Positions 38,454-48,165 of a stretch of 64,000 nt of DNA are shown in pieces (the first letter of the stretch is position 1; each line of letters begins with the position of its first letter). The notes beneath the pieces were generated by a model. That model was given only the letters and a program-made list of their open reading frames with translations, was not told where the DNA came from and did no database searches. Source of the stretch: Ralstonia pickettii DTP0602 (GTDB lineage: Bacteria; Pseudomonadota; Gammaproteobacteria; Burkholderiales; Burkholderiaceae); NCBI GenBank assembly GCA_000471925.1, contig CP006667.1, positions 744,001 through 808,000 of the forward strand. The letters are read 5' to 3'. The translations under genes were made by a program, and so were the position numbers.

Positions 38454-38595
38454 GTGGCCGGATGACGCCTGCGACCGCTTCCGCGCATAGCGGCCCCCGC
38501 TTTGGCCACGCCTGCAAAGCCAACTCAGCGCCGGCCCGGCCCCGCCGTGGCCGGCCGCCCGCGGCCGCCCCCGTGGCGCCGCAATGGAAGCCGTC

Positions 38596-41500
38596 ATGTC
38601 CCTGAATTTCCCTGTTCCGCGCGATGCCGCCGAAGGCGGTGCCTCGGCCGCCGGTCCCTCCGTCCCTTCCGGCCCGGCATGGCCGCAACCGGAGCCTGCG
38701 CCGCAACCTGGCGCGGCGCACGCGCTGCAAGATGCCCCCGCGGCGCCGCCGGCGCGCGACCTGTCCGGCCTGGCGTGGCTTGCCCCCAGCCTGCGCAGCG
38801 CGCTGGAAGATGCCGCCACCGAGCTGGGCCACTATGTCGATGAGGTACGCCAGGCGCCCGAGGCGCTGGGCGCGCGCGACACCACCTCGCTGCGGCTGGC
38901 CGGCCAGCACCTGCACCAGGCCGCCGGCGCGGTGCATATCGTCGGGCTGCGCGGCACCGACCCGTATTGCCAGGCCTTGCGCCGCCTGCTGGATGCCATC
39001 GACGCCGGCACGGTCGCCGCGGGCCCCGAAGCGCTGGCGGTGTTCCGCGCCGGCGTGCAGGCGCTGGCCGAGTATGTCGACGACCTGATGGCCGGCGACG
39101 ACGAAGCGCCGCTGCGGCTGTTCCAGCCCTATGCGGGCGTGCTCGGGCTGCTCGCAGAAGAGCGCGTGCACCCGGCTGACCTGTGGCTCGATGAGCTGCA
39201 GATGCTCCCCGGCATGCTGCTGCCGGCAAAGAGCCCAACCGCGGTCACGCGCGCGCGCCAGCAGTTCGAAGCAGCCCTGCTCAAGGCGCTGCGGCTCCCC
39301 CCGGCGTGCGCTGACGGCGCGCTGCTGCGCGAAGCCTGGCTGCCGCTGCGTGCGGCACTGGACGCGGTACGCACCAACGAGCAGGAGGCGCGGCGCGCCA
39401 CCGACCACCCTGACCGCGACGTCTGGCATGTGCTGGGGCTGGCCTTCGCGGCGCTGGCGCATGGCCTGCTGCCATCCGACCTGCTGGCCAAGCGCTTTGC
39501 CGGGCGTGTCAACCTGCTGCTGCGCCAATACCTGCAAGGGCAGGTGCGCGTGCCGCAGGCGCTGCTGAACGACGCGATGTTCCTGCTGGTGTGCACCGGC
39601 CTGGCGGGAATCCATGCGCAGGATGATGCGGCCGTGGCGGCATTGCACGCGGACATCGCGCGCACGCTCGAGGCCTTCCGCCTCGATGCCGCGCACGCCG
39701 TCGCCAATGCCGACTTCCGGCTGCGCTACTACGGCTGGCTCGACCTGATCGATACGCGCAACCTGCAGCAAGCCGCTGCTGGGCTGGAACGCGCGGCCGC
39801 CGGCGACCAGGCCGCCTGGGAAATCGCGCTGGCCGCGCTCGCCGAGGCCGCGCTGCCGCTGGCGCAGCCTGCGTTGCAGCGTTGCCTGGCGCAGGCCGTG
39901 ACCCAGGGCTGGGAACGCGCGCGGGGCGAGGCGCTGGGCGCCACCGGTATCGCGCTGTTCCTGTCGCGCGCGCTGGCGCTGCCGTGGCGCGTGCACGGGC
40001 AATCCGCGCATCCCGCGGCGGCGCGCTTTGCCGCGCAGTGCGATGCGCTCGCCGACTGCCTGGCCGATCCCGGCGCGCTCGCGCCGGCGTGGCTGGCGCG
40101 CATGGTCGAGGAGGCGCGCGCGCAGGCGCTGCGCAGCGAGGCCGTGGCGCAGCTGCGCGCGCAGCTCGACAGCGGCGAATCGTGGCTCGACAGCTACGAC
40201 CGCAATGCCGCGCGTGCCGACGGCGCCGGGCACCTGCGTGATGCGCGCGAGGCGTTCGCCGCGCTCGGCGCCACGCTGTCACAGCTCCCAGGTTCCGCGG
40301 CGCTGCCCGAGGCGCTTGCCGCCGACGCCGCGCAGGCCGCCGCCGCGGTACAGGCCGTCAATGCGCGCCTGGCGGAGCCCGGCGATCTTGCCGACGCCTG
40401 CGCACGCGCCGCGCTGCTGGGCGCGGTGGCGGCGGAACTCGGCGTGGTCCATGCCTTTGCCGATACCCTCGAATTCGGCCGCATGCGCCGTGCCGACGCG
40501 CTCACCGAAGCCGGCGCCAGCGACGACGCGCAGGCCCCCCAGCATCCGCTGGACGCCGCGCGTGCCGCCGCCGAGGAAGCGATCCGCACCGGTGCTATCC
40601 CCGATGCGGCGCCGGTACAGCGGCTGCGCTCAGCGCTGCAGGCCCTGGCCGACCAGGCTGCCATCGACGACGATGCCGCGCTGCGCCGCCAGGCCGCCGA
40701 CGCCATCACGCAGTGCAATGCGTGGCTGGCGGGCAGCGACGAGGCGGGCGGGCGCCTGGTGGTCGCGCTGGCCGCTGCGATGCCCGAGCCCGCGCCCGCA
40801 CCGACCCCGCCGGCCGCGCAGGGCATGCCCGCCGCGGGCGACAGCGCGGCCATCGACGCCGAACTGCTCGATATCTTCCTGAACGAGGCCGACGAGGTGC
40901 TGGGCGGCATTGCCGGCGACCTCGGCTCGGGCCTGGAGATACTGCGCGAGGCCGACACGCTCAGCCGCGTGCGGCGCGCCTTCCATACGCTCAAGGGCTC
41001 CAGCCGCATGGTCGGCCTGCATCGCTATGGCGAAGCCGCGTGGGCGGTGGAGCAGGTGATGAACCTGTGGATCGCCGAAGCGCGCGAGCCGGTGCCGGCA
41101 CTGTTGTCGCTGCTGCGCCGCGCGCATGCCGAGCTGTCGGCGTGGGTCGCGCAGCTGCACCGCGACGCGGCCGCGTGGCACGACATCGCGCCGCTGGTGG
41201 CAGCCGCCGCAGCGGTGCGCGATCCGGCCGCGCCGCCGGCCGGAGATGGCGCTGCGGGCTTGCCTGAAGCCGAGGCGCCGGCTGCCGAAGCGCCGCTGGC
41301 GGATGCCCCGGCCGATGCGGTGGAAAACGTGCCGGCCGAGCTCTCAACCGAGCCGTTGACCGAGCCGTCAACCGATAGCGGCGACGACAACGTCATCCCG
41401 TTCCGCCTGTCCGGCGGGCTGTCGAGCGAGGACGACCACTACAAGGTGATCGGGCCGGTGCGCATCGGCCTGGCGCTGTACAACGTCTACCTGCAGGAGG

Positions 41501-44490
41501 CCGACGACCTGCTGCGCCAGTTCACCACCGACCTGTCCGAGTGGCGCCACGAGGGGCATCCGTGCCCGAGCGAATTGGCACTGCGCGTGGCCCACACGCT
41601 GCAAGGCAGCGCCTCGACCGTGGGGCTGGAGCCGGTGCGCGAGATTGCCGAGGCGCTGGAAGCGCTGCTGCTGCAGCTCGGCTCCCACCCGGTGGTGATG
41701 CATCCGGGCGACTTCCGCCTGCTCGAGCAGGCAGTCGAGCGCCTGCGCGGCATGCTGCACCAGTTCGCCGCGGGCGTCTGGCCCGATGCCGACGCCGGCT
41801 TGCGCCGCAGCCTGGTGGAGTTCGGCGAACGGGCGCTGCTGCGCCCGCGCGTGGCCGTGCCCGCGCCGCAGGCACCGGCTGACGCCGATGGCTCGGTGGC
41901 ACAGCTGTTCGGGCAGCCGCCGGTGCAGCAGGATGAGCCGCCGCAAACGCCACCGGCGCCGCCGCCCACCCCGCACGATGCTGTGGTGATCGCGCTGCCG
42001 ACCGCGCACCGCTTGCCGGTTGCGCCGGCGCAGCATGAAGACGGCGCGGAAGGCGCACCCGATCCGGTGCTGGTGCAGATTTTCCTGGAAGAGGCGCAGG
42101 GCACGCTGCCCGAGCTGGGCAAGCTGGTGCGCACCTGGGAAGCCGCACCTGACGAGGCCAGCCATGGCGGCCTGGTGCTGCGCGCGCTGCATACGCTCAA
42201 GGGCAGCGCGCGCATGGCCGGCGCGATGGCGCTGGGGCAGGCCGCGCATGAGATGGAAACGCTGCTGGACGCCAGCCTGCGCGGCCAGGGGCCGTTGGGT
42301 GTGGGGCCGCAGCTGTTCCAGCGGCTCTATGCCTGGTACGACCGCATCCTCGCGCATGCCGAGGCGCTGCAGGCGGGCCGCCTGCTGCCGGCCGACGATC
42401 CGGATGTGGTCAATGGACTGGCCGAGGCGGCGCAGGACGCAGAGGCCGAGGCCGCTGCCCCGCAGGCAACCGAAACCGTGGCCCCGGCGGCCAACCTGCC
42501 GGCCGTGCCGGGACCCTCCGACGTGATGGTCACGCTGCCGGCAACGCCCCTGGCGCCCGCAGAACCGCCACGCGCGCTGGTGCGCGTGCAGGCGCGCGCG
42601 CTCGACACACTGATCAACGAGGCCGGCGAAGTCGGCGCCACGCGCGCGCGGCTCGACAGCGAACTGGAGGCGATGCGCGCCTACCTGGGCGAACTGAACG
42701 ACAACGTCGCGCGCCTGCGTGGCCAGCTGCGCGAGATCGAGATCCAGGCCGAGTCGCAGATGGCCTCGCGCATCGCCGATGCGCAGCACAAGCAGGAATT
42801 CGATCCGCTCGAGTTCGACCGCTTCACCCGCTTCCAGGAACTGACGCGGATGATGGCCGAGTCCGTCAACGACGTGGCCACCGTCGAGCAGAACCTGCAG
42901 CGCGGCTTCGACCGCGCCGCCGGCGACCTGGCCGCGCAGGCACGGCTGACGCGCGGGCTGCAGCGCGGCCTGATGCAGGCGCGCATGGTGCAGTTCGACG
43001 CGCTGGCCGAGCGGCTCTATCGCGTGGCGCGCCAGGCCGCGGCGGAGACCGGCAAGGAAGTGCGGCTGCTGATCAAGGGCGGTACGGTGGAAATCGACCG
43101 CTCGGTGCTCGACCGCATGGCCGGCCCGATCGAACACCTGATCCGCAACGCGGTGGTGCACGGCATCGAATCGGCCGCGCAGCGCCGCGCCGCGGGCAAG
43201 CCCGTTACCGGCGCACTGACGCTGGAGGTGCAGCAGGAAGGCAATGAGGTGGTGCTGCATTTCGTCGACGACGGCGGCGGGCTGGACCTGGCGCGCATTC
43301 ATGCGCGCGCGGTCGAGCGCCGGCTGCTGGCGGCCGATGACGAGGGCAGCGAAGCGCGTCTCACCGAGATGATCTTTACGCCCGGCTTCTCCACCGCCGA
43401 GGCCGTGTCGGAACTTGCCGGCCGCGGCGTGGGCATGGATGTGGTGCGCGCCGAGACCGTCGCATTGGGTGGGCGCATCTCGCTGGATTCAAAGGCCGGT
43501 CAGGGCACTACCTTCACCGTGCACCTGCCGCTGACCACGGCGATCACGCAGGTGCTGGTGATCTCGCTGGGCGGGCGGCTCTATGCGGTGCCCAGCGGCA
43601 TGATCGACCAGGTCCAGCAGCTGCGCACGCAGGCGCTGCTGGAGGCGTACAACCAGGGCCGCCTGCCCTTCTCCGGCGCCGAGGTCCCGTTCTACTACTT
43701 CGGCGCGCTGCTGGAAGAAGGCAACGCCGTCACCGCGGGCCGCAAGTACTCGCCGGTGGTGGTTGTACGCAGCGGCGCGGAACGCGTGGCGGTGCATGTC
43801 GATGAGGTGGTCGGCAACCGCGAAGTGGTGGTCAAGCATATCGGCCCGCACCTGGCGCGGCTGGAAGGCATTGCCGGCGCGACCACGCTGGGCGATGGCG
43901 AGATCGTGCTGATCTACAACCCGGTGGTGCTGGCGCAGCGCTTCGTGCGCGAGCGCGGTCCGCAGGCACTGCCGGCAGTGCCCACGCAGGCCGCCCCGGC
44001 GCAGCTTGGCGCGGTGGCGGAACTGGGTGGCGATGGCAGCGCCAAGCCGGTGCCGGGCCTGGCCATGCAGCCGACGGTGATGGTGGTGGACGACTCGCTG
44101 ACCGTGCGCAAGGCCACCCAGCGCCTGCTGAGCCGCGCCGGCTACCAGGTGGTGCTGGCGCGCGATGGCGTGGACGCGCTCAAGCAGCTGCAAGACGTGA
44201 TGCCGGATGCGATGCTGGTGGATATCGAGATGCCGAACATGGACGGCTTCGACCTGACCCGCAACGTGCGTTCCGATTCGCGCACCGCGCATATGCCGCT
44301 GGTGATGATCACCTCGCGCACGGCGGACAAGCATCGCCGCTATGCGGAGGAGATCGGCGTCAACGTGTATCTGGGCAAGCCTTATAACGAGGATGAACTG
44401 CTGGGGACGTTGCACCGGTTGCTGGGTGAGCGGGCGGCGGGGACGGCGGGGTCGGTGGCGCAGATGCTGGGGGATGGGCCGGCGGCTTGA
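38596..44490 (+). CDS. pilL: Hybrid chemotaxis-type histidine kinase PilL (ChpA-like)
   Basis: A 1,964-residue CheA-type hybrid kinase. Residues 1 to about 750 are Ala/Leu-rich helical sequence without a clear Hpt motif. Three Hpt domains follow with His797 (FHTLKGSSR), His1000 (AHTLQGSAS, Gln in place of the usual Lys) and His1199 (LHTLKGSAR). Then come the dimerisation region, the ATPase (N-box LIRNAVVHGIE, G boxes DDGGGLDL and GRGVGMDVV), a CheW domain and a C-terminal receiver with LVDIEMPNMDG. It phosphorylates PilG and PilH. The ATG at 38596 has GGAAG upstream; 38584 is an alternative. Confidence 0.93.
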   Translation: MSLNFPVPRDAAEGGASAAGPSVPSGPAWPQPEPAPQPGAAHALQDAPAAPPARDLSGLAWLAPSLRSALEDAATELGHYVDEVRQAPEALGARDTTSLRLAGQHLHQAAGAVHIVGLRGTDPYCQALRRLLDAIDAGTVAAGPEALAVFRAGVQALAEYVDDLMAGDDEAPLRLFQPYAGVLGLLAEERVHPADLWLDELQMLPGMLLPAKSPTAVTRARQQFEAALLKALRLPPACADGALLREAWLPLRAALDAVRTNEQEARRATDHPDRDVWHVLGLAFAALAHGLLPSDLLAKRFAGRVNLLLRQYLQGQVRVPQALLNDAMFLLVCTGLAGIHAQDDAAVAALHADIARTLEAFRLDAAHAVANADFRLRYYGWLDLIDTRNLQQAAAGLERAAAGDQAAWEIALAALAEAALPLAQPALQRCLAQAVTQGWERARGEALGATGIALFLSRALALPWRVHGQSAHPAAARFAAQCDALADCLADPGALAPAWLARMVEEARAQALRSEAVAQLRAQLDSGESWLDSYDRNAARADGAGHLRDAREAFAALGATLSQLPGSAALPEALAADAAQAAAAVQAVNARLAEPGDLADACARAALLGAVAAELGVVHAFADTLEFGRMRRADALTEAGASDDAQAPQHPLDAARAAAEEAIRTGAIPDAAPVQRLRSALQALADQAAIDDDAALRRQAADAITQCNAWLAGSDEAGGRLVVALAAAMPEPAPAPTPPAAQGMPAAGDSAAIDAELLDIFLNEADEVLGGIAGDLGSGLEILREADTLSRVRRAFHTLKGSSRMVGLHRYGEAAWAVEQVMNLWIAEAREPVPALLSLLRRAHAELSAWVAQLHRDAAAWHDIAPLVAAAAAVRDPAAPPAGDGAAGLPEAEAPAAEAPLADAPADAVENVPAELSTEPLTEPSTDSGDDNVIPFRLSGGLSSEDDHYKVIGPVRIGLALYNVYLQEADDLLRQFTTDLSEWRHEGHPCPSELALRVAHTLQGSASTVGLEPVREIAEALEALLLQLGSHPVVMHPGDFRLLEQAVERLRGMLHQFAAGVWPDADAGLRRSLVEFGERALLRPRVAVPAPQAPADADGSVAQLFGQPPVQQDEPPQTPPAPPPTPHDAVVIALPTAHRLPVAPAQHEDGAEGAPDPVLVQIFLEEAQGTLPELGKLVRTWEAAPDEASHGGLVLRALHTLKGSARMAGAMALGQAAHEMETLLDASLRGQGPLGVGPQLFQRLYAWYDRILAHAEALQAGRLLPADDPDVVNGLAEAAQDAEAEAAAPQATETVAPAANLPAVPGPSDVMVTLPATPLAPAEPPRALVRVQARALDTLINEAGEVGATRARLDSELEAMRAYLGELNDNVARLRGQLREIEIQAESQMASRIADAQHKQEFDPLEFDRFTRFQELTRMMAESVNDVATVEQNLQRGFDRAAGDLAAQARLTRGLQRGLMQARMVQFDALAERLYRVARQAAAETGKEVRLLIKGGTVEIDRSVLDRMAGPIEHLIRNAVVHGIESAAQRRAAGKPVTGALTLEVQQEGNEVVLHFVDDGGGLDLARIHARAVERRLLAADDEGSEARLTEMIFTPGFSTAEAVSELAGRGVGMDVVRAETVALGGRISLDSKAGQGTTFTVHLPLTTAITQVLVISLGGRLYAVPSGMIDQVQQLRTQALLEAYNQGRLPFSGAEVPFYYFGALLEEGNAVTAGRKYSPVVVVRSGAERVAVHVDEVVGNREVVVKHIGPHLARLEGIAGATTLGDGEIVLIYNPVVLAQRFVRERGPQALPAVPTQAAPAQLGAVAELGGDGSAKPVPGLAMQPTVMVVDDSLTVRKATQRLLSRAGYQVVLARDGVDALKQLQDVMPDAMLVDIEMPNMDGFDLTRNVRSDSRTAHMPLVMITSRTADKHRRYAEEIGVNVYLGKPYNEDELLGTLHRLLGERAAGTAGSVAQMLGDGPAA

Positions 44491-44520
44491 GTCGCGCTGC
44501 GTAGTGCGCGCTGGCGGTTT

Positions 44521-44550
44521 GCTCCCTCTCCCGCAAGCGGGAGAGGGAGC
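44521..44550. repeat. Perfect 30-bp palindromic repeat after pilL
   Basis: GCTCCCTCTCCCGC (44521-44534) and its exact complement (44537-44550) flank two bases. There is no T-run. Similar CTCTCCCGC palindromes recur between genes in Cupriavidus genomes as far as I recall, so this is probably an interspersed REP-like element that may also act as a transcription barrier. Confidence 0.65.
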
Positions 44551-44598
44551 CTGTTACTAGCAATTAATAGCCCGTCGTCCTACCAAGGGCCCTAAACA

Positions 44599-44628
44599 CA
44601 AAAAAGCGCGACATCCAAGATGCCGCGC
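44599..44628 (-). terminator. Terminator of the Pro-rich protein gene
   Basis: Read on the minus strand, GCGCGGCAT, a five-base loop and ATGTCGCGC (one G-T pair) are followed by six T residues. It lies about 45 bp beyond the stop of the leftward gene at 44673. Confidence 0.8.
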
Positions 44629-44672
44629 CTTCCTTCCTCCTCCATCGGCCGCGCCGCGAACGGCGCGCGCCA

Positions 44673-45476
44673 TTACCAGCGCATCTGCGCGTTCTTGCCA
44701 CCAGTACTGACCGTCGCCGTCTTGGTCAGGCCCTTGTAAGTCGCCCGCACGTTATACGTGCCCTGCGGCGCCTTCACCAGGCAACGCGGCCCGTCGGCGA
44801 CAAAGCTGGCGACTTCCTTGCTGCCGCGCATCAGCTTGACGTCGACATCGGACAGGTATTCACCGCGCTCGCCCTGCGTGAAGAGCAGGCTCATGTTGTA
44901 GTTGCGCGCCTGTGACTGCAGCTTGACCTGTTCATCCTCGGCCACGCCGCCGCAGATATAGGTGACCGCACCAGCGGTACGCTGCACCATCGCATCACGC
45001 GGCGGCGGGGGTGCCGGCGTGGCCAGCGGCGGGCGCGGCTGGGCCGGGGCGGCGGTAGGCGGTGGCGCCGGTACGGTCGGCGGCGTGCCGCTTGGCGCCG
45101 GCAGCGGCGATGCCGTCGGCGGCGGGGCTGCCGTGCCCGGCGCAGTCATGCCCGGAGCGGGCTGCGCAGTAGCCGGCGGCATGGTGGTGGCCGGGGCAGG
45201 GGCCGGCATCGTGGCACCCGGTGTCGGCGCCATGGTGCTGTCCGGTGCAGTCGCAGCGGGGGCTGGCGTCACGGGCGCAGGCGTGGCCGGCGTCGGCGCA
45301 GGGGTGGCTTCCACCACCGGCGCCTGCGCATGGCTGGCGGCCGGCATGAAAGCGAGCAGCGCTACTACGCCGGCACCGAGCGCGATCACCAGGCGCTTGA
45401 CGCGCGAGCGTCGCGCCAGGCGGGCTTCAACGCGCTCGAGCGAACGGGTAGGGGCAAACGGGGGACGTTGCGGCAT
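44673..45476 (-). CDS. Exported protein with long Pro/Ala/Thr linker
   Basis: A 267-residue protein. A cytosolic basic start (SRVKRLVIALGAGVVALLAFMPAASHAQ) acts as signal or anchor. Residues about 52-165 are a low-complexity Pro/Ala/Thr stretch. The C-terminal 100 residues form a compact domain with two cysteines (YICGGVAEDEQ and GPRCLVKAP) and the end YNVRATYKGLTKTATV, reminiscent of a carboxypeptidase-regulatory or PEGA-like beta-sandwich. No function can be assigned. It is a single gene with its own terminator. Confidence 0.65.
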   Translation of the reverse strand: MPQRPPFAPTRSLERVEARLARRSRVKRLVIALGAGVVALLAFMPAASHAQAPVVEATPAPTPATPAPVTPAPAATAPDSTMAPTPGATMPAPAPATTMPPATAQPAPGMTAPGTAAPPPTASPLPAPSGTPPTVPAPPPTAAPAQPRPPLATPAPPPPRDAMVQRTAGAVTYICGGVAEDEQVKLQSQARNYNMSLLFTQGERGEYLSDVDVKLMRGSKEVASFVADGPRCLVKAPQGTYNVRATYKGLTKTATVSTGGKNAQMRW

Positions 45477-45668
45477 CGTGGCCTCCTTGGCGTATCTCGG
45501 AATCAGATGCCCCGGAGGACCCCGTGGGGATCACTCCGGGTGTCTTCTTTTCCATGCTAGCGCGCAAGGTGGGGCGACACTGCCCGTTTTGGTCCTACAT
45601 CCGCGTCAGCGGACGGCGCGTTGTGGCTCGCAAGCGGCGGGGGAGAGACTTCACGAGATCCCAAATGG

Positions 45669-45703
45669 AAAACCGGCCGTTTCCCCGCAGGAACGGCCGG
45701 TTT
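45669..45703 (-). terminator. Terminator of the catabolic operon
   Basis: AACCGGCCGTT and AACGGCCGGTT form an 11-bp stem around a short loop; the minus strand continues with T residues (TTTCCATTTGG). It lies 26 bp after the MFS transporter stop, the last gene of the leftward operon. Confidence 0.8.
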
Positions 45704-45728
45704 CAGGCCTTCTCAGCGGTCGCTGCGC

Positions 45729-47036
45729 CTACTTGCGGCCCACCACGCGCGGAGGCACCGACAACGTCAGCGCGGCGCCCACCACCAGGCACGCCGCCAG
45801 CAGGTACATGCCGGAATCGGTGCTGTGCGTCAGATCCTTGAGCCAGCCCACCGCGTACGGGCTCAGGAAGCCGGCTAGGTTACCCAGCGAATTGATCAGC
45901 GCAATGCCCGCGGCCGCGCCGGTGCCGGCGAGGAATGCGGTCGGCAGGCTCCAGAACAGGGGCAGCGTGGTCAGGATGCCGATCGTTGCCAGCGTCAGCG
46001 CCACCATGGCCAGCGTGGTGTCGCCGTGCCATTGCACCGACAGCAGCAGCCCGAGCGACCCGAGCAGCGCGGGGATCGCGATATGCCAGCGGCGTTCGCC
46101 GCTGCGGTCGGCGCTGTGGGCCACCAGCACCATGCCGACCACCGCGCAGCCGTAGGGGATCGCCGTCAGCAGGCCGATATCGAGGGCGCTCTTCACGCCG
46201 GTCTGCTTGATGATCGTGGGCAGCCAGAAGCTGACGCCGTACAGGCCCATGACGAAGCAGAAGTAGATCGCGCTCATCAGCCATACGCGCGGGCTGAACA
46301 TCACGGTGCGGATCGGCGGGTCTTCCTTGTGCGCGTCCTCGCTGGCGATATTGCGCTCCAGCAGCGCCTTTTCTTCCGGCGTGAGCCACTTGGCGTGCGT
46401 GATGCGGTCGTCCAGGTAGGCCAGCACCCACAGCCCCACCAGGATCGACGGGATGCCTTCCAACAGGAACATCCACTGCCAGCCGGCCCAGCCGTTATGG
46501 CCGTCGAAGGCCTGCATCACCCAGCCGGACAGCGGCCCGCCGATTACGCCCGAGAGCGCGATCGCGGTCATGAAGAAGGTGGTGGTGCGGCCGCGCCGGT
46601 TGGCCGGGTACCAGTACGTCAGGTACAGGATGATGCCGGGGAAGAAGCCCGCCTCGGCGATGCCCAGCAGGAAGCGCAGCACGTAGAACATGGTCGGCGT
46701 GGTGACGAACATCATCGCCGCCGAGATCGCGCCCCAGGTGATCATGATGCGCGCGATCCAGATGCGCGCGCCGACCTTGTGCAGGATCACGTTGCTCGGT
46801 ACTTCGAACAGGAAGTAGCCGATGAAGAAGATGCCCGCGCCCAGGCCGTAGACGGTCTCGCTGAACTTCAGGTCGTTGAGCATCTGCAGCTTGGCGAAGC
46901 CCACGTTGACGCGGTCGAGATAGGCGACCACGTAGCACAGCAAGAGGAAGGGCACCAGGCGCCAGCTCACCTTGCGGTAGGTGGCGTCTTCAAAGGCGGC
47001 GCCGCTGACGCCGGGGTTTACTGCGGTCGTTGTCAT
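45729..47036 (-). CDS. MFS transporter of the anion:cation symporter family
   Basis: A 435-residue transporter with about twelve helices. The start RKVSWRLVPFLLLCYVVAYLDRVNVGFAKLQM is the hallmark of the ACS family (phthalate, tartrate, hexuronate and similar carboxylate carriers). The ATG at 47036 has AGGAGA before it; a longer upstream frame is not supported. It is last in an operon with an SDR and an aldehyde dehydrogenase, so it probably imports an organic acid catabolised by them. Confidence 0.85.
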   Translation of the reverse strand: MTTTAVNPGVSGAAFEDATYRKVSWRLVPFLLLCYVVAYLDRVNVGFAKLQMLNDLKFSETVYGLGAGIFFIGYFLFEVPSNVILHKVGARIWIARIMITWGAISAAMMFVTTPTMFYVLRFLLGIAEAGFFPGIILYLTYWYPANRRGRTTTFFMTAIALSGVIGGPLSGWVMQAFDGHNGWAGWQWMFLLEGIPSILVGLWVLAYLDDRITHAKWLTPEEKALLERNIASEDAHKEDPPIRTVMFSPRVWLMSAIYFCFVMGLYGVSFWLPTIIKQTGVKSALDIGLLTAIPYGCAVVGMVLVAHSADRSGERRWHIAIPALLGSLGLLLSVQWHGDTTLAMVALTLATIGILTTLPLFWSLPTAFLAGTGAAAGIALINSLGNLAGFLSPYAVGWLKDLTHSTDSGMYLLAACLVVGAALTLSVPPRVVGRK

Positions 47037-47109
47037 GCTGTCTCCTGAGGATGTTTGCGCTTCTGCGACGCGGTACAGCTGTATTACGACAAAGCCTGGC
47101 GGGCGGTGC

Positions 47110-47868
47110 TTACACGCAGCGTCCGCCGTCGACTTCGATGCAGGTGCCGGTGATAAAGGCTGCTTCATCCGACGCCAGGTACAGGCAGGCGTTGGCCACG
47201 TCTTGCGGCGTCGACATGCGGCCCATCGGGATGGTGGCGAGGAATCTGGCGCGGTTCTCGGGCGTGTCGGGCATGCCCATGAACTCTTCCAGCAAGGCGG
47301 TTGCGCCGATCACCGGATTGACGCAGTTGACGCGGATATTGTCCTTGCCGAGCTCGGCCGCCATCGCCTTGCTCGCGGTAATCACCGCGCCCTTGCTGCC
47401 GTTGTACCAGACCAGCCCAGGACGCGGCCGGATGCCGGCGGTCGAGGCGATATTGACGAACACGCCGCCGCCGCGCTGGCGGAAGTGCGGGATAAAGGCG
47501 CGCGCCGACCAGTAGATGCTCTTGACGTTGACGGCGTAGACGCGATCGAACTCGTCCTCGGTGACTTCCAGGATGGGCTTGTTGCGATGGGTGGTGCCGG
47601 CGTTGTTGACGACGATATGCACGTCGCCGAAGGCGGCCAGCGCGGCCTCGCGCATGGCCTCGGTGTCGTCGCCGCGCGCAACGTCGGCGCGCACCGCGCG
47701 CGCCTGGCCACCGGCATCGCGGATCGCGGCCGCCACGCGCTCGGCGGCGTCTTCGCGCAGGTCGGCCACCAGCACGCTGGCGCCTTCGCGCGCGAAGGTG
47801 TGGGCGATGCCTTCGCCGAAGCCCGAACCGCCGCCGGTGACGATCGCTACCTTGTTGGCCAGTCTCAT
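47110..47868 (-). CDS. Short-chain dehydrogenase/reductase
   Basis: A 252-residue classical SDR: cofactor motif TGGGSGFGEG, NNAG at VVNNAGTTHRN, catalytic Ser in NIASTAGIRPRPGLVWYNGSKG with the YxxxK pair Y-N-G-S-K, and the C-terminal GTCIEVDGGRCV. Asp in VLVADLRED suggests NAD(H). It oxidises or reduces an unknown alcohol or ketone. It lies between the small membrane protein gene and the MFS gene, as part of one leftward operon. Confidence 0.88.
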   Translation of the reverse strand: MRLANKVAIVTGGGSGFGEGIAHTFAREGASVLVADLREDAAERVAAAIRDAGGQARAVRADVARGDDTEAMREAALAAFGDVHIVVNNAGTTHRNKPILEVTEDEFDRVYAVNVKSIYWSARAFIPHFRQRGGGVFVNIASTAGIRPRPGLVWYNGSKGAVITASKAMAAELGKDNIRVNCVNPVIGATALLEEFMGMPDTPENRARFLATIPMGRMSTPQDVANACLYLASDEAAFITGTCIEVDGGRCV

Positions 47869-47922
47869 CGCGTGTCTCCTTGTGTTGTGGTTGTCGGTGA
47901 TCTGTTGGCTGTGCTTAGGTAC

Positions 47923-48165
47923 TCAATGCGAGAACGGCCCCCGCCCACGCAGCGCGTTGGCCGTCATCATCAGCGCCAGCAAAAACGGCAGCGCGACATA
48001 CAGGCACCAGTGCACGCGATCGCCCACGACGTCGCCCCACTTGCGCTTGAACACCTGCAGCCGCGGCATGCCGGAGGGATTGGTGGCGCGCTTGTTCCGC
48101 ACATGCCATGCCATCCAGAAAAAGAAGATGGCAAAGGCGACGGACAGGAAATTGATGTTACCCAT
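47923..48165 (-). CDS. Small two-helix membrane protein
   Basis: An 80-residue protein with two hydrophobic segments (INFLSVAFAIFFFWMAWHV and WCLYVALPFLLALMMTANAL) joined by a basic loop. It overlaps the end of the aldehyde dehydrogenase gene by eight bases and precedes the SDR gene, so it is translated from the same transcript. No family is recognised. A role as a small subunit or membrane anchor for the neighbouring dehydrogenase or transporter is conceivable only from context. Confidence 0.65.
   Translation of the reverse strand: MGNINFLSVAFAIFFFWMAWHVRNKRATNPSGMPRLQVFKRKWGDVVGDRVHWCLYVALPFLLALMMTANALRGRGPFSH

Noticed and set aside
35451..38819. 1,122-residue leftward open frame
   Set aside because: Antisense to pilI and pilJ, whose domains are unmistakable.
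41368..43302. 644-residue leftward open frame opposite pilL
   Set aside because: Antisense shadow of the PilL kinase domains; His/Gln-rich composition typical of such frames.
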